A DNA stretch of 6,156 bases from Clostridiales bacterium (GCA_019415985.1 DXYE01000143.1:1-6156), one strand, 5' to 3'. Shown: positions 1 through 5,772, counted from the stretch's first letter. Notes: generated by a model from the letters alone, not told the origin. Program-made: numbers and translations.

Positions 1-17
1 ATGTAAAAATCATTGTT

Positions 18-31
18 TTTAAACGTTTACA
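18..31. promoter_or_regulatory. cre-like palindrome (possible CcpA/LacI-family operator)
   Basis: Read on the minus strand this is TGTAAACGTTTAAA, which agrees with the catabolite-responsive element consensus TGWAANCGNTNWCA at 13 of 14 positions, around a perfect 10-bp palindrome TAAACGTTTA. CcpA and other LacI-family regulators bind such sites in Bacillota. No gene start follows it inside the window and a terminator lies about 40 bases downstream, so it may lie in the 3' region of a gene to the left, or be chance in AT-rich DNA. Confidence 0.25.
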
Positions 32-68
32 GTTGCAAAGAGTAAAAGTTTCTGCGGAAAGTCATGCA

Positions 69-103
69 AAAACACCGCTTCCGTTTACTGAAAGCGGTGT
101 TTT
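69..103. terminator. Bidirectional Rho-independent terminator
   Basis: The arms AAAACACCGCTT and AAGCGGTGTTTT pair perfectly over 12 bp around an 11-base loop. The A-tract on one side and T-tract on the other mean that a U-run follows the hairpin in transcripts of either strand. It most likely ends a gene lying to the left of the window. It also marks the boundary between that neighbour and the degraded mobile-element region to the right. Confidence 0.75.
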
Positions 104-448
104 GTGTAAATGAAACAGCCCATTTAAATAAATTATTAACTAACCTTTACTGCTTAAAAATTTGTCGCATAAATCAGAAATCAATTGTTCTTCTTCATTT
201 TAATACGCTTGATATAGTGTTTCCTTAAAAAAAATTCATCAAATAAATAAAAATAGCATCTCCTTGTATGAAGATTGATAGCGCTCAGAAAGGTATTATC
301 AAGGCTGTAAAATGAAAGAAATTCTTTCAAGTGCTGTTTTTTTACTTCCCACATCAAAAATAGTACGCTCGTGTCAACAAACAGAGGGAATCGGCAATGG
401 GGAAGGACGGTCCGCCAATTTGTAATTCTCGAAATGGGGGGATTGGAT
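104..448. other. Gene-free AT-rich stretch, probable left end of the IS110 relic
   Basis: I see no supportable gene here. The one long reading frame (minus strand) crosses into the IS110 relic as its antisense and has no family resemblance. A weak hairpin with arms TGAAAGA/TCTTTCA lies at 313-329, and a run of seven T begins at about 337. IS110-group elements carry a non-coding left end of roughly this size just before the transposase start, and in studied members it encodes the bridge RNA. No terminal inverted repeats are expected for this family, so the outer boundary cannot be placed. Confidence 0.4.
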
Positions 449-990
449 ATGAGCGCGGCCGATATCGATGTCTCCAATGGGAAAAGCATGGTTTTGCTTC
501 TCCGATCCTTTGGCGAGGGGGTGGCAAAGCCTTTTGAGGTACGTCCACACCGCCAGTGAACTACCCAAAAATTTGGACAGTGAAACAAGAGGCGTTCCGG
601 AGCATACCGGGCGGTATTATGCATCTGTGGCTCAACTCTATGATGCAGAAATGTTCGTCAGAGGAATGAATCCCAAGCTAACAAAGGACTACGGGAATAA
701 TTCTCTCCGCAGAGTCAAGACGGACAAGAACGATTCCCGTAAGAGTACCCGGTATAGGCTTGACAACTGGGGTGAACTGTGTCAACATACTCCTACGGAT
801 ACAATTTGTTACCAACTGAAAGCCATGAACCGATTATATGGTCTGTATTCCTAGATTAAGGTTCTCCATGAAAATTAATCTCATCTCCTTGCTGAACCCA
901 GCCCCATCCAGGCGTCAAGGACCTTTTCCCCAGTTCCGCCCGTGAGGACGGCATCTAGAAGCGGGTGGACTGCGCTGTGTCCTTCTTTAT
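449..990 (+). pseudogene. IS110-family transposase, decayed N-terminal half
   Basis: This is the relic of an IS110-family DEDD transposase, the recombinase that moves its element guided by a bridge RNA. The start ATG at 449 follows a G-rich ribosome site (about 436-441). Frame one reads IDVSNGKSMV and PFEVR. A single extra C at 545/546 then shifts to a second frame reading HTASEL, PEHTGRYY, MNPKLTKDYGNNSLRRVKTD and LKAMNR. All four catalytic acidic residues of the RuvC-like domain survive in the stitched reading (D7, E51, D92, D95). An in-frame TAG at 852 is followed by another shift (MKINLISLL from 870), a further shift (PGVKDLF, SSAREDG from about 910), a second TAG at about 956 and VDCAVSFF. 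Homology stops near 990, where an IS21 relic begins in the opposite direction. The C-terminal transposase domain with its catalytic serine is missing. It cannot be functional. The family call is firm from motif order; exact lesion positions are my reading. Confidence 0.87.
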
Positions 991-991
991 A

Positions 992-1180
992 CTAATATGG
1001 CGCGTCTTTCAGCCACTGGTCCACCTGCTGCTTTGCCAATCTTCGTATATTCCGGCCGTTGCGGCGATTCTGCGTATCTCTTCACCGTCCCTGGACCTAT
1101 GTGATGCTTTTCCCCAAGTCTGCGTAACTCGTCCCTTTGAGCCTCTCGTTTCGAATTTCCATCCATTTTTCTTCTCGCAT
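992..1180 (-). pseudogene. istA: IS21-family transposase istA, N-terminal fragment with frameshifts
   Basis: On the minus strand an ATG at 1180 follows a strong GGGGGG ribosome site 5-6 bases upstream and opens with MREEKWMEIRNERLKG, typical of IstA N-termini. This first frame ends in a TAG after LGKSIT. A shifted frame then continues HHIGPGTVKRYAESPQRPEY, the helix-turn-helix region that in IstA binds the element ends. After a further shift, with an apparent small deletion, KQQVDQWLKDAPY follows and ends in TAG at 992-994. Only about 60 of the usual 400-500 residues remain; the catalytic DDE domain and istB are absent. The fragment abuts the IS110 relic head-on at about 990. Motif order makes the family likely; the frameshift positions are inferred from expected family wording. 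Confidence 0.78.
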
Positions 1181-1310
1181 TTACGCCCCCCTTTCCGCGC
1201 CTTTTTGGTCACGATAAAATTCTATCAATTTACTTTCTCTTCGCCGTTTTCCCACATTTTTTGCGTTTTTTATTTTATCATTTGCGTTGAATATTGGAAC
1301 GTCAAATAGA
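1181..1310 (-). mobile_element. Putative IS21 element end upstream of istA
   Basis: This is the non-coding leader between the istA start and the beginning of the thpR relic. On the minus strand it holds TTGACG (about 1301-1306) followed some 18-19 bases later by TGATAA/ATGATA, a loose promoter, and two direct copies of AACGCAAA. IS21 ends are known to carry repeated transposase-binding sequences, which fits. I could not identify a terminal inverted repeat or a target duplication, so the outer edge near 1305-1310 is a guess based on where the next relic starts. Confidence 0.4.
1260..1288 (-). repeat. Two 8-bp direct repeats with 21-bp period
   Basis: TTTGCGTT (AACGCAAA on the minus strand) occurs at 1260-1267 and again at 1281-1288, exactly 21 bp apart, or two helical turns, so both copies face the same side of the DNA. 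They lie 80-110 bp upstream of the istA relic start. The arrangement resembles the iterated transposase-binding sites at IS21 ends, but two short AT-rich repeats could also be chance. Confidence 0.4.
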
Positions 1311-1334
1311 ATCCCTGTTAATGTAGGAAAGTAA

Positions 1335-1597
1335 TTGAGAAAGCCGCTTTTGAATGACTTTACAAAATTTAACTCGGGGGTGCGGACCGAAGGCTTTCCA
1401 ATTGAGCAGCGGGGTTTTAAACTGCACATCACCATCGCACGACAGATAGCGGCCGAGGCCCCATTAACCTAGAAGTCATACCTACGATGGTTGAGTATAT
1501 ATTATTGATGAAGTCTGAAAGGATTAACGGTTAGCTTACTTATGCGGATATTCACAGGAAAAATTATCCCTCTAAAGCAGGCTCCTGCCAAGGTTGA
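1335..1597 (+). pseudogene. thpR: RNA 2',3'-cyclic phosphodiesterase (ThpR/LigT-like), C-terminal relic
   Basis: Two frames joined give the C-terminal half of a ThpR protein, the 2H-phosphoesterase that opens RNA 2',3'-cyclic phosphates and was formerly called 2'-5' RNA ligase. The first segment (1335-1472) reads EGFPIEQRGFKLHITIARQI, which contains the second catalytic HxTxxR motif (HITIAR) in the expected RPFKPHITLAR setting. After a TAG at 1470 and a one-base shift, the segment from 1475 reads VEYILLMKSERING, an in-frame TAG at 1532, then LTYADIH. This matches the family's closing strand, usually close to LMKSER plus a YTxIY ending. The N-terminal half with the first HxT motif is missing, and its place is taken by the IS21 end. 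It may be a host gene destroyed by IS insertion, or cargo. Both the truncation and the internal lesions rule out function. Confidence 0.77.
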
Positions 1598-1642
1598 ATA
1601 TTACAGAACAAAAAAATTGACATTAACGAATAGCTCTCTATG

Positions 1643-2087
1643 CTAAGAGTGCGGGAAGTTTGTCATAACCCATACCTTACATTCTGTAAAACTGCAGTGT
1701 CGCAAATTTGGCTTTCTAAGAAGCTTCTGCAGCTTTCTGTCGATGTATGTTTCAAACGGCTGTCTGTCCACCTTCAAATTTTGATTTTGAAGGCGGGGAT
1801 ATATTCCTTGCGCATGGAGTAATATCTCAGCGTGTTAAAGCAGCGGGAGTAGGTATATAAACTCATATAGTTTAAAACCGAATTCTCGCTCAACTGAATA
1901 AAGAGATTTTTAATAATCTCTTTGTCGATATATTCTTTATTAGGGTTTCCTCTCCGATATGCTTAACATGCTGCTTTGCTGAATCGCTGTAGTGCCGAAG
2001 CGTACCATCGCGCAGATTCCTTGACTTACAGTCTAAAATATACTCGTCGAACCCCTCCGCGAAAGTCCCTTCGTTTTCCACCGTCAT
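1643..2087 (-). pseudogene. Tyrosine recombinase/integrase relic, N-terminal part
   Basis: Three frames on the minus strand join into the N-terminal half of a tyrosine-type site-specific recombinase. Segment one starts at ATG 2087 and reads FAEGFDEYILDCKSRNLRDG, LRHYSDSAKQ and IKNIST, the SAM-like core-binding domain, ending at TGA 1890. Segment two (about 1860 to 1774) reads NTLRYYSMRKEYIPAFKI. Segment three (1777 to 1643) reads KVDRQPFETYIDRKLQKLL, RKPNLRHCSFTE and VWVMTNF, then a TAG. The last part is the junction into the catalytic domain. The Arg...His-x-x-Arg...Tyr catalytic residues are not found further downstream. It lies directly after the operon terminator at 2125-2173 and converges with the thpR relic. 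It is probably what is left of an integrated element; no attachment site was recognised. Confidence 0.87.
1900..1923. repeat. 9-bp perfect inverted repeat inside the integrase relic
   Basis: AAAGAGATT and AATCTCTTT are separated by six bases (TTTAAT). The repeat sits exactly where the first integrase frame loses its family resemblance and runs into its stop. It is AT-rich and lacks a U-run, so a terminator role is unlikely. It could be a by-product of decay or a recombination scar. Confidence 0.35.
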
Positions 2088-2124
2088 TTTAATTTTTCCA
2101 TCTCAGTTTCCATTCGCCGACAAC

Positions 2125-2173
2125 AAAAAAGTTGAACCCATCATCGGCAATTTACCAAAAATGATGAGTCCAA
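2125..2173 (-). terminator. Rho-independent terminator of the pduL operon
   Basis: On the minus strand TTGGACTCATCAT pairs with ATGATGGGTTCAA over 13 bp, with two G-U wobbles and a 16-base loop, followed at once by CTTTTTT. It begins about 34 bases after the stop codon of the GGGtGRT gene. The U-run exists only for leftward transcripts, so it ends the three-gene operon and shields the integrase relic beyond. Confidence 0.85.
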
Positions 2174-2206
2174 CGATATTTTTAAAATCAAAATGTGAAA
2201 AGCCTC

Positions 2207-3205
2207 TTATTTCAGCGCTTCAGCAATCGCAACTGCACAAGCAACCGTCATGCCGACCATCGGGTTGTTGCCCGCGCCAATCAGACCCATCATCTCTACA
2301 TGCGCCGGAACAGAGGATGAACCTGCAAACTGAGCGTCACCATGCATTCTTCCCATGGAGTCTGTCAGGCCATATGAAGCGGGTCCTGCAGCCATGTTAT
2401 CCGGATGCAGCGTTCGTCCCGTTCCCCCGCCTGACGCCACGGAAAAATACTTCTTATCGTTTTCATAGGACCACTTTTTGTATGTCCCTGCGACAAGATG
2501 CTGAAAACGGGTCGGATTGGTGGAATTTCCTGTAATGGACACATCCACCTGCTCTTTCTTCATAATAGCGACGCCCTCTAGGACATCATTGGCACCATAA
2601 CAGCGGACCTTCGCCTTATCACCGTCGGAGTAAGCGATCTCTCTGACCACTTCGAGCTGATCTGTATAAAAATCGTATGAGGTTTCGACGTAGGTAAAGC
2701 CATTGATGCGGGATATAATGTATGCAGCATCCTTGCCGAGTCCGTTCAGAATAACGCGCAGCGGCTCTTTACGTACTTTATTTGCCGTTCGGGCGATACC
2801 GATCGCTCCTTCTGCCGCTGCAAATGATTCATGACCTGCTAGGAAACAGAAGCACTTTGTTTCTTCACGCAGCAGCATCGCGCCCAAATTTCCATGTCCC
2901 AATCCCACTTTGCGGTTTTCCGCTACTGAACCGGGAATACAAAAGCTCTGCAGTCCAATACCAATAGCTTCCGCGGCATCCGCGGCATTAGCAGTCTTCT
3001 TTTTCAGGGCAATTGCACAGCCGAGTGTGTAAGCCCAAACTGCATTATCAAAGGCGATGGGCTGAACACCTTTGACGATTTCTTCTACTTTGATACCTGC
3101 GTCCTGACATACTTCGTGCGCGTCCTCCAAGCTTTTCATCCCATATTCAGCAAGGCACGCTTCTATCTTCTCAATTCTTCTCTCATATCCTTCAAATTTT
3201 ATCAT
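2207..3205 (-). CDS. GGGtGRT family protein (function unknown)
   Basis: This is a 332-residue member of the GGGtGRT family, a conserved protein of anaerobic bacteria named for the motif visible here at residues 259-265 (GGGTGRT within VASGGGTGRTLHPDN). The strongly conserved C-terminal block continues with DSMGRMHGDAQFAG (about 282-295) and LIGAGNNPMVGMT (about 308-320). Eight cysteines occur, including a CFC pair at 118-120. No signal peptide or membrane segment is evident, so it is probably cytoplasmic. The start ATG at 3205 follows a near-perfect GGAAGGAGG ribosome site at good spacing. It lies 18 bases after the NifU-like gene, so the two are co-transcribed and probably translationally linked. 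The biochemical role is not established. Pairing with a scaffold suggests cofactor assembly or a metal-dependent enzyme, which is inference. The length appears complete and no lesions are seen. Confidence 0.93.
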   Translation of the reverse strand: MIKFEGYERRIEKIEACLAEYGMKSLEDAHEVCQDAGIKVEEIVKGVQPIAFDNAVWAYTLGCAIALKKKTANAADAAEAIGIGLQSFCIPGSVAENRKVGLGHGNLGAMLLREETKCFCFLAGHESFAAAEGAIGIARTANKVRKEPLRVILNGLGKDAAYIISRINGFTYVETSYDFYTDQLEVVREIAYSDGDKAKVRCYGANDVLEGVAIMKKEQVDVSITGNSTNPTRFQHLVAGTYKKWSYENDKKYFSVASGGGTGRTLHPDNMAAGPASYGLTDSMGRMHGDAQFAGSSSVPAHVEMMGLIGAGNNPMVGMTVACAVAIAEALK

Positions 3206-3223
3206 GTTACGATGCCTCCTTCC

Positions 3224-3925
3224 TTATTCGCTTCTGGGATCGATATATTTTACTGCTTCATCATAACGGCCGTAGGTTTTGATATTGGACTCATACGCAT
3301 CCTTCGGATCCTTGCCAGCGCGTATCATATCCATCATTTTTCCGAGATGTACGAAGCGGTAACCGATGATCTCGTTATTTTTATCAAGTCCCAGAGAAAG
3401 GATGTATCCTTCAGCCATCTCAAGGTAACGCACACCTTTCGCACGCGTTGCAAAGATGGTTCCTACCTGGGAACGGAGGCCCTTGCCCAAGTCTTCAAGG
3501 GATGCCCCAACCGGAAGTCCTCCCTCGGAAAAAGCGGTCTGCGTTCTGCCGTAGACAAGCTGCTTGAAAATTTCACGCATTGCAACGTTGATCGCGTCAC
3601 ATACAAGGTCTGTATTCAAAGCTTCGAGAATAGTCTTGCCCTGCAGTATTTCACCGGCCATAGCTGCGGAATGCGTCATACCGGAGCAGCCGCAGGTTTC
3701 CACCAGCGCTTCCTCGATGATACCATCCTTTACATTCAGCGTCAGCTTGCAGGTTCCCTGCTGCGGCGCGCACCAACCGATCCCGTGTGACAGTCCGGAT
3801 ATGTCTTTGATTTCATAGGCTTTAACCCATTTGCCTTCTTCCGGAATCGGCGCAGGACCGTGATGAGGCCCTTTTGCTACCGGACACATGTTTTCCACTT
3901 CATGAGAATACATCAATTCACTCAT
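3224..3925 (-). CDS. NifU/IscU-like iron-sulfur cluster assembly scaffold
   Basis: The 233-residue protein carries a NifU N-terminal (IscU-like) domain: a first strand region (KLTLNVKDGIIEEALVET, about 60-77), the cysteine site CGCSGMTHSAAMAGEILQGK (78-97) and C109 in TDLVCDAINVAM. In IscU proteins, cysteines in equivalent places hold a nascent cluster before hand-over to apo-proteins. The protein is longer than IscU (about 130 residues): it has about 45 extra N-terminal residues with C14 in ENMCPVAKGPHHGP, and a C-terminal extension after about 150. Further cysteines are C52 and C59. The start ATG at 3925 has AAGGAGAG upstream at normal spacing. It follows pduL by 73 bases and precedes the GGGtGRT gene by 18. 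This longer scaffold type is the usual partner of GGGtGRT proteins, so it may serve that protein rather than general Fe-S assembly. No IscS/NifS is present here. The fold is fairly sure; the client is unknown. Confidence 0.84.
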   Translation of the reverse strand: MSELMYSHEVENMCPVAKGPHHGPAPIPEEGKWVKAYEIKDISGLSHGIGWCAPQQGTCKLTLNVKDGIIEEALVETCGCSGMTHSAAMAGEILQGKTILEALNTDLVCDAINVAMREIFKQLVYGRTQTAFSEGGLPVGASLEDLGKGLRSQVGTIFATRAKGVRYLEMAEGYILSLGLDKNNEIIGYRFVHLGKMMDMIRAGKDPKDAYESNIKTYGRYDEAVKYIDPRSE

Positions 3926-3998
3926 GCTCGCTTCTCTCCTTCATTTCTGCATTGATTTGTATTGCCTGTAAAACAGTTTCTTTCCTTACGCCTGACCC

Positions 3999-4583
3999 TC
4001 ACTTGCAGCACGTTCGGATTTCCCCATAGCATTCTCCAAATGCGCAGGCTGCGTTGGACTCGTCTGTGTCAATGTGCATAGCCGGCGCAAAATTGGGGCT
4101 CACCCGCACCACGACATCGCCATATACCGTTGTCCGTTCCGATTCGATACGCACCTTGACGATCTGCTTGTCCGCAAGATGCATCTCAGCTGCTGCTTCA
4201 GGCGTCAGGTGTATATGGCGCTTGGCTACGATTACACCTTCGCTCAGTTCTACCTCGCCGCATGGTCCCACCAGCTTACATCCCGCGGATCCCTTCAGAT
4301 CACCGCTTTCTCTAACCGGAGCATCCACTCCAAGCGTCCTGGCATCCGTAAAAGAAATTTCCACCTGCGACGCTTTGCGCGCCGGCCCGAGAATGATGAC
4401 ATTGGGAATCGATTTTTTCGGTCCCACAACCGTCACCCGTTCCTCGCAGGCGAACTGCCCTGGCTGGCTCAGATCCTTTTTGTGTGTCAGCGTATGTCCG
4501 GCGCCGAACAATACAGCGATATGTTCCTCCGTGAGGTGAACATGCCGTGCAGAGGTTTCCACAAGGATTTTATTTTCCGACAT
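3999..4583 (-). CDS. pduL: Phosphate propanoyltransferase / phosphotransacylase PduL
   Basis: PduL exchanges CoA and phosphate on short acyl groups (propionyl-CoA or acetyl-CoA to the acyl phosphate), so an acyl kinase can then make ATP. The 194-residue protein shows both metal-binding repeats: ARHVHLTEEH (about 12-21) and AKRHIHLTPEA in the second half, followed by VRVSPNFAPAMHIDTDESNA near the end. Known structures bind two zinc ions through the two HxH pairs, a glutamate and a late histidine; equivalents are visible here, with CEERVTV probably supplying the glutamate. I start at ATG 4583 because GGAAGAG lies six bases upstream. A GTG at 4640 would add 19 residues but has no ribosome site. 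With the ATG start there is no helical encapsulation peptide, so this is more likely a free cytoplasmic enzyme than a microcompartment one, and no shell genes are nearby. First gene of the operon; substrate preference (acetyl or propionyl) is not visible. Confidence 0.95.
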   Translation of the reverse strand: MSENKILVETSARHVHLTEEHIAVLFGAGHTLTHKKDLSQPGQFACEERVTVVGPKKSIPNVIILGPARKASQVEISFTDARTLGVDAPVRESGDLKGSAGCKLVGPCGEVELSEGVIVAKRHIHLTPEAAAEMHLADKQIVKVRIESERTTVYGDVVVRVSPNFAPAMHIDTDESNAACAFGECYGEIRTCCK

Positions 4584-4589
4584 GGCTTT

Positions 4590-4596
4590 CTCTTCC
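4590..4596 (-). promoter_or_regulatory. Ribosome binding site deciding the pduL start
   Basis: GGAAGAG on the minus strand ends six bases before ATG 4583. The competing upstream GTG at 4640 is preceded by AGTCATATCTC, with no purine-rich site, so the shorter protein is favoured. Confidence 0.6.
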
Positions 4597-4604
4597 GCTC
4601 TTGC

Positions 4605-4627
4605 CGCGGTTTTCCGCGCAAAAGCGC
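4605..4627 (-). other. Two overlapping GC hairpins in the pduL leader
   Basis: CGCGG-tttt-CCGCG (4605-4618) and GCGC-aaaa-GCGC (4616-4627), written on the + strand, share three bases, so only one full hairpin can form at a time. They sit 9 bases upstream of the pduL ribosome site. They would form in the leader RNA if ATG 4583 is the start. A regulatory role is only a possibility. Confidence 0.3.
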
Positions 4628-4786
4628 ATCCTTTCTTCACGAGATATGACTGAACAACCGTTTATGTATAAGCCAACAGGCATGACAGGATGCATTTCGT
4701 ATCGTTTCTTTATCATATTTCAGCGATTCGTCCCCATCTCTATATACAAAACGAATATCAATCATCCATTTTATCCACAGTTAAAT

Positions 4787-4815
4787 AGTATACAACAATT
4801 TCCTGAAAAAGTAAA
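4787..4815 (-). promoter_or_regulatory. Candidate sigma-70/sigma-A promoter for the pduL operon
   Basis: On the minus strand the -35 box TTTACT (4810-4815, 4 of 6 to consensus) and the -10 box TATACT (4787-4792, 5 of 6) are separated by exactly 17 bp. Transcription would start near 4780 and give a leader of about 200 bases before ATG 4583. I recognise no known riboswitch in that leader. The whole 4584-4962 interval is AT-rich, gene-free and divergent. Confidence 0.5.
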
Positions 4816-4892
4816 TGATAAAAAGATGAATTTTTGCAAAAACTATTATAAATTCACCGTTCCCGTCAAACTTATTCTGTCATAAAATACAG

Positions 4893-4901
4893 TATTATAC
4901 T
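4893..4901 (+). promoter_or_regulatory. Candidate -10 region for tepA
   Basis: TATTATACT contains the two overlapping -10 candidates TATTAT (4893-4898) and TATACT (4896-4901). The -35 region is weak (CTTATT or TATTCT at suitable distance). A start of transcription near 4908 would leave only about 10 bases before the GTG at 4918 but a normal leader before ATG 4963, which agrees with the ribosome-site evidence. Confidence 0.35.
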
Positions 4902-4944
4902 TTCCCTCTGTTAGGCAGTGGATTACGCGGGACAAGCGTCAAAG

Positions 4945-4954
4945 AAAGGCAAGG
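4945..4954 (+). promoter_or_regulatory. Ribosome binding site deciding the tepA start
   Basis: AAAGGCAAGG ends eight bases before ATG 4963. The in-frame GTG at 4918 has only TTAGGCA in front of it. The shorter product is therefore preferred. Confidence 0.5.
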
Positions 4955-4962
4955 TATTGGAA

Positions 4963-5772
4963 ATGGAGCAAATCGGAAGAGCAAAAGAGGAACTTTCGAA
5001 ACAAGCGGCACAGCTGCAAACGAAAACATTGCAGCAGTCTGATGGCGGTGACGAACAGCAGTCTGAGATGCATCTTCCGGTCAATGACCCGGCGCCGCTC
5101 GGCGCAATCGTCACGAAAAACAAGGAATGCTCGATACACTGTATGACTGTCATTGGGCAAATAGAAGGTCATTATATTTTGGGCGGCGGACAGAAGAGCA
5201 CTAAATATGAGCACATTATACCGATGCTGGTGGCCGTCGAGGAGGACGAAAAGATCGACGGTCTTTTAATTGTGCTAAACACGGTCGGCGGAGACGTGGA
5301 AGCTGGACTTGCTATCGCGGAAATGATTGCAAGCATGAAAAAACCGACTGTTTCCCTTGTTTTAGGCGGTGGCCATTCGATCGGCGTTCCGCTTGCCGTT
5401 TCAGCCGATGTCTCTTACATCGTACCATCCGCAACCATGACACTGCACCCCGTGCGAATGAACGGACTGGTGATCGGTGTTCCTCAAACATTTTCCTATT
5501 TTACGCGAATGCAGGAAAGAATATTCGATTTTATTGCGGCACACTCCCGTGCAACGGAGGATTCAATTCGTATGCTTACCATGAATACCGCAATGATCGC
5601 GACCGATGTCGGCACTATAATTGATGGGAACGAAGCGGTATCCTATGGAATTATCGATCATATCGGGGGATTGTCAGACGCACTGAAAACACTACGCAGT
5701 ATGATTCACAAGGCAAAGAAAAAGGATGACAAAGGCGCCCCGAAAAAAAACAACGGCGGAAAAAATAAATAA
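4963..5772 (+). CDS. tepA: ClpP-like serine peptidase, TepA/YmfB type
   Basis: This 269-residue ClpP-fold protein belongs to the TepA (translocation-enhancing protein, YmfB) group of Bacillota. After a hydrophilic, Gln/Glu-rich N-terminal stretch of about 45 residues, the core begins with MTVIGQIEGH and KYEHIIPMLVAVEED. It continues with NTVGGDVEAGLAIAEMIAS, then GGGHSIGVPLA with the nucleophile Ser139, MTLHPVRMNGLVIGVPQTF with His162, and ATDVGTIIDGNEAVSYGIID with probable Asp215. The Ser-His-Asp triad of ClpP is thus present. The product ends in a Lys-rich tail (about 248-269), longer than I recall for the Bacillus protein. TepA proteins have been linked to protein export and sporulation-phase functions in Bacillus; the in vivo substrate is unclear. 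No ClpX/ClpC partner gene is near. I prefer ATG 4963 to GTG 4918, which would add 15 residues. It is divergent from pduL, and a terminator follows about 70 bases after the stop. Confidence 0.93.
   Translation: MEQIGRAKEELSKQAAQLQTKTLQQSDGGDEQQSEMHLPVNDPAPLGAIVTKNKECSIHCMTVIGQIEGHYILGGGQKSTKYEHIIPMLVAVEEDEKIDGLLIVLNTVGGDVEAGLAIAEMIASMKKPTVSLVLGGGHSIGVPLAVSADVSYIVPSATMTLHPVRMNGLVIGVPQTFSYFTRMQERIFDFIAAHSRATEDSIRMLTMNTAMIATDVGTIIDGNEAVSYGIIDHIGGLSDALKTLRSMIHKAKKKDDKGAPKKNNGGKNK

Noticed and set aside
1..6. ATG TAA at the left edge as the end of an upstream gene
   Set aside because: A stop near a terminator is suggestive, but two codons cannot support a reading frame.
181..624. 147-codon minus-strand open frame
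   Set aside because: It is antisense to the IS110 relic over half its length, has no ribosome site and shows no family wording. The + strand IS110 motifs explain the conserved part.
965..1309. 114-codon + strand open frame
   Set aside because: Only its first few residues (VDCAVSFF) are the tail of the IS110 relic. The rest is antisense to the istA relic and its leader.
1181..1435. 84-codon minus-strand open frame
   Set aside because: It overlaps the thpR relic antisense and the AT-rich IS21 leader, with no recognisable domain.
1640..1822. 60-codon + strand open frame
   Set aside because: It is antisense to the integrase relic, whose minus-strand wording (RKPNLRHCSFTE) is convincing.
3116..3790. 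224-codon + strand open frame
   Set aside because: It is antisense to the NifU-like gene and to the start of the GGGtGRT gene, both of which have strong motifs and ribosome sites.
4074..4649. 191-codon + strand open frame (and a 161-codon one at 4054-4539)
   Set aside because: Shadows of pduL, which carries clear HxHLT motifs on the minus strand.
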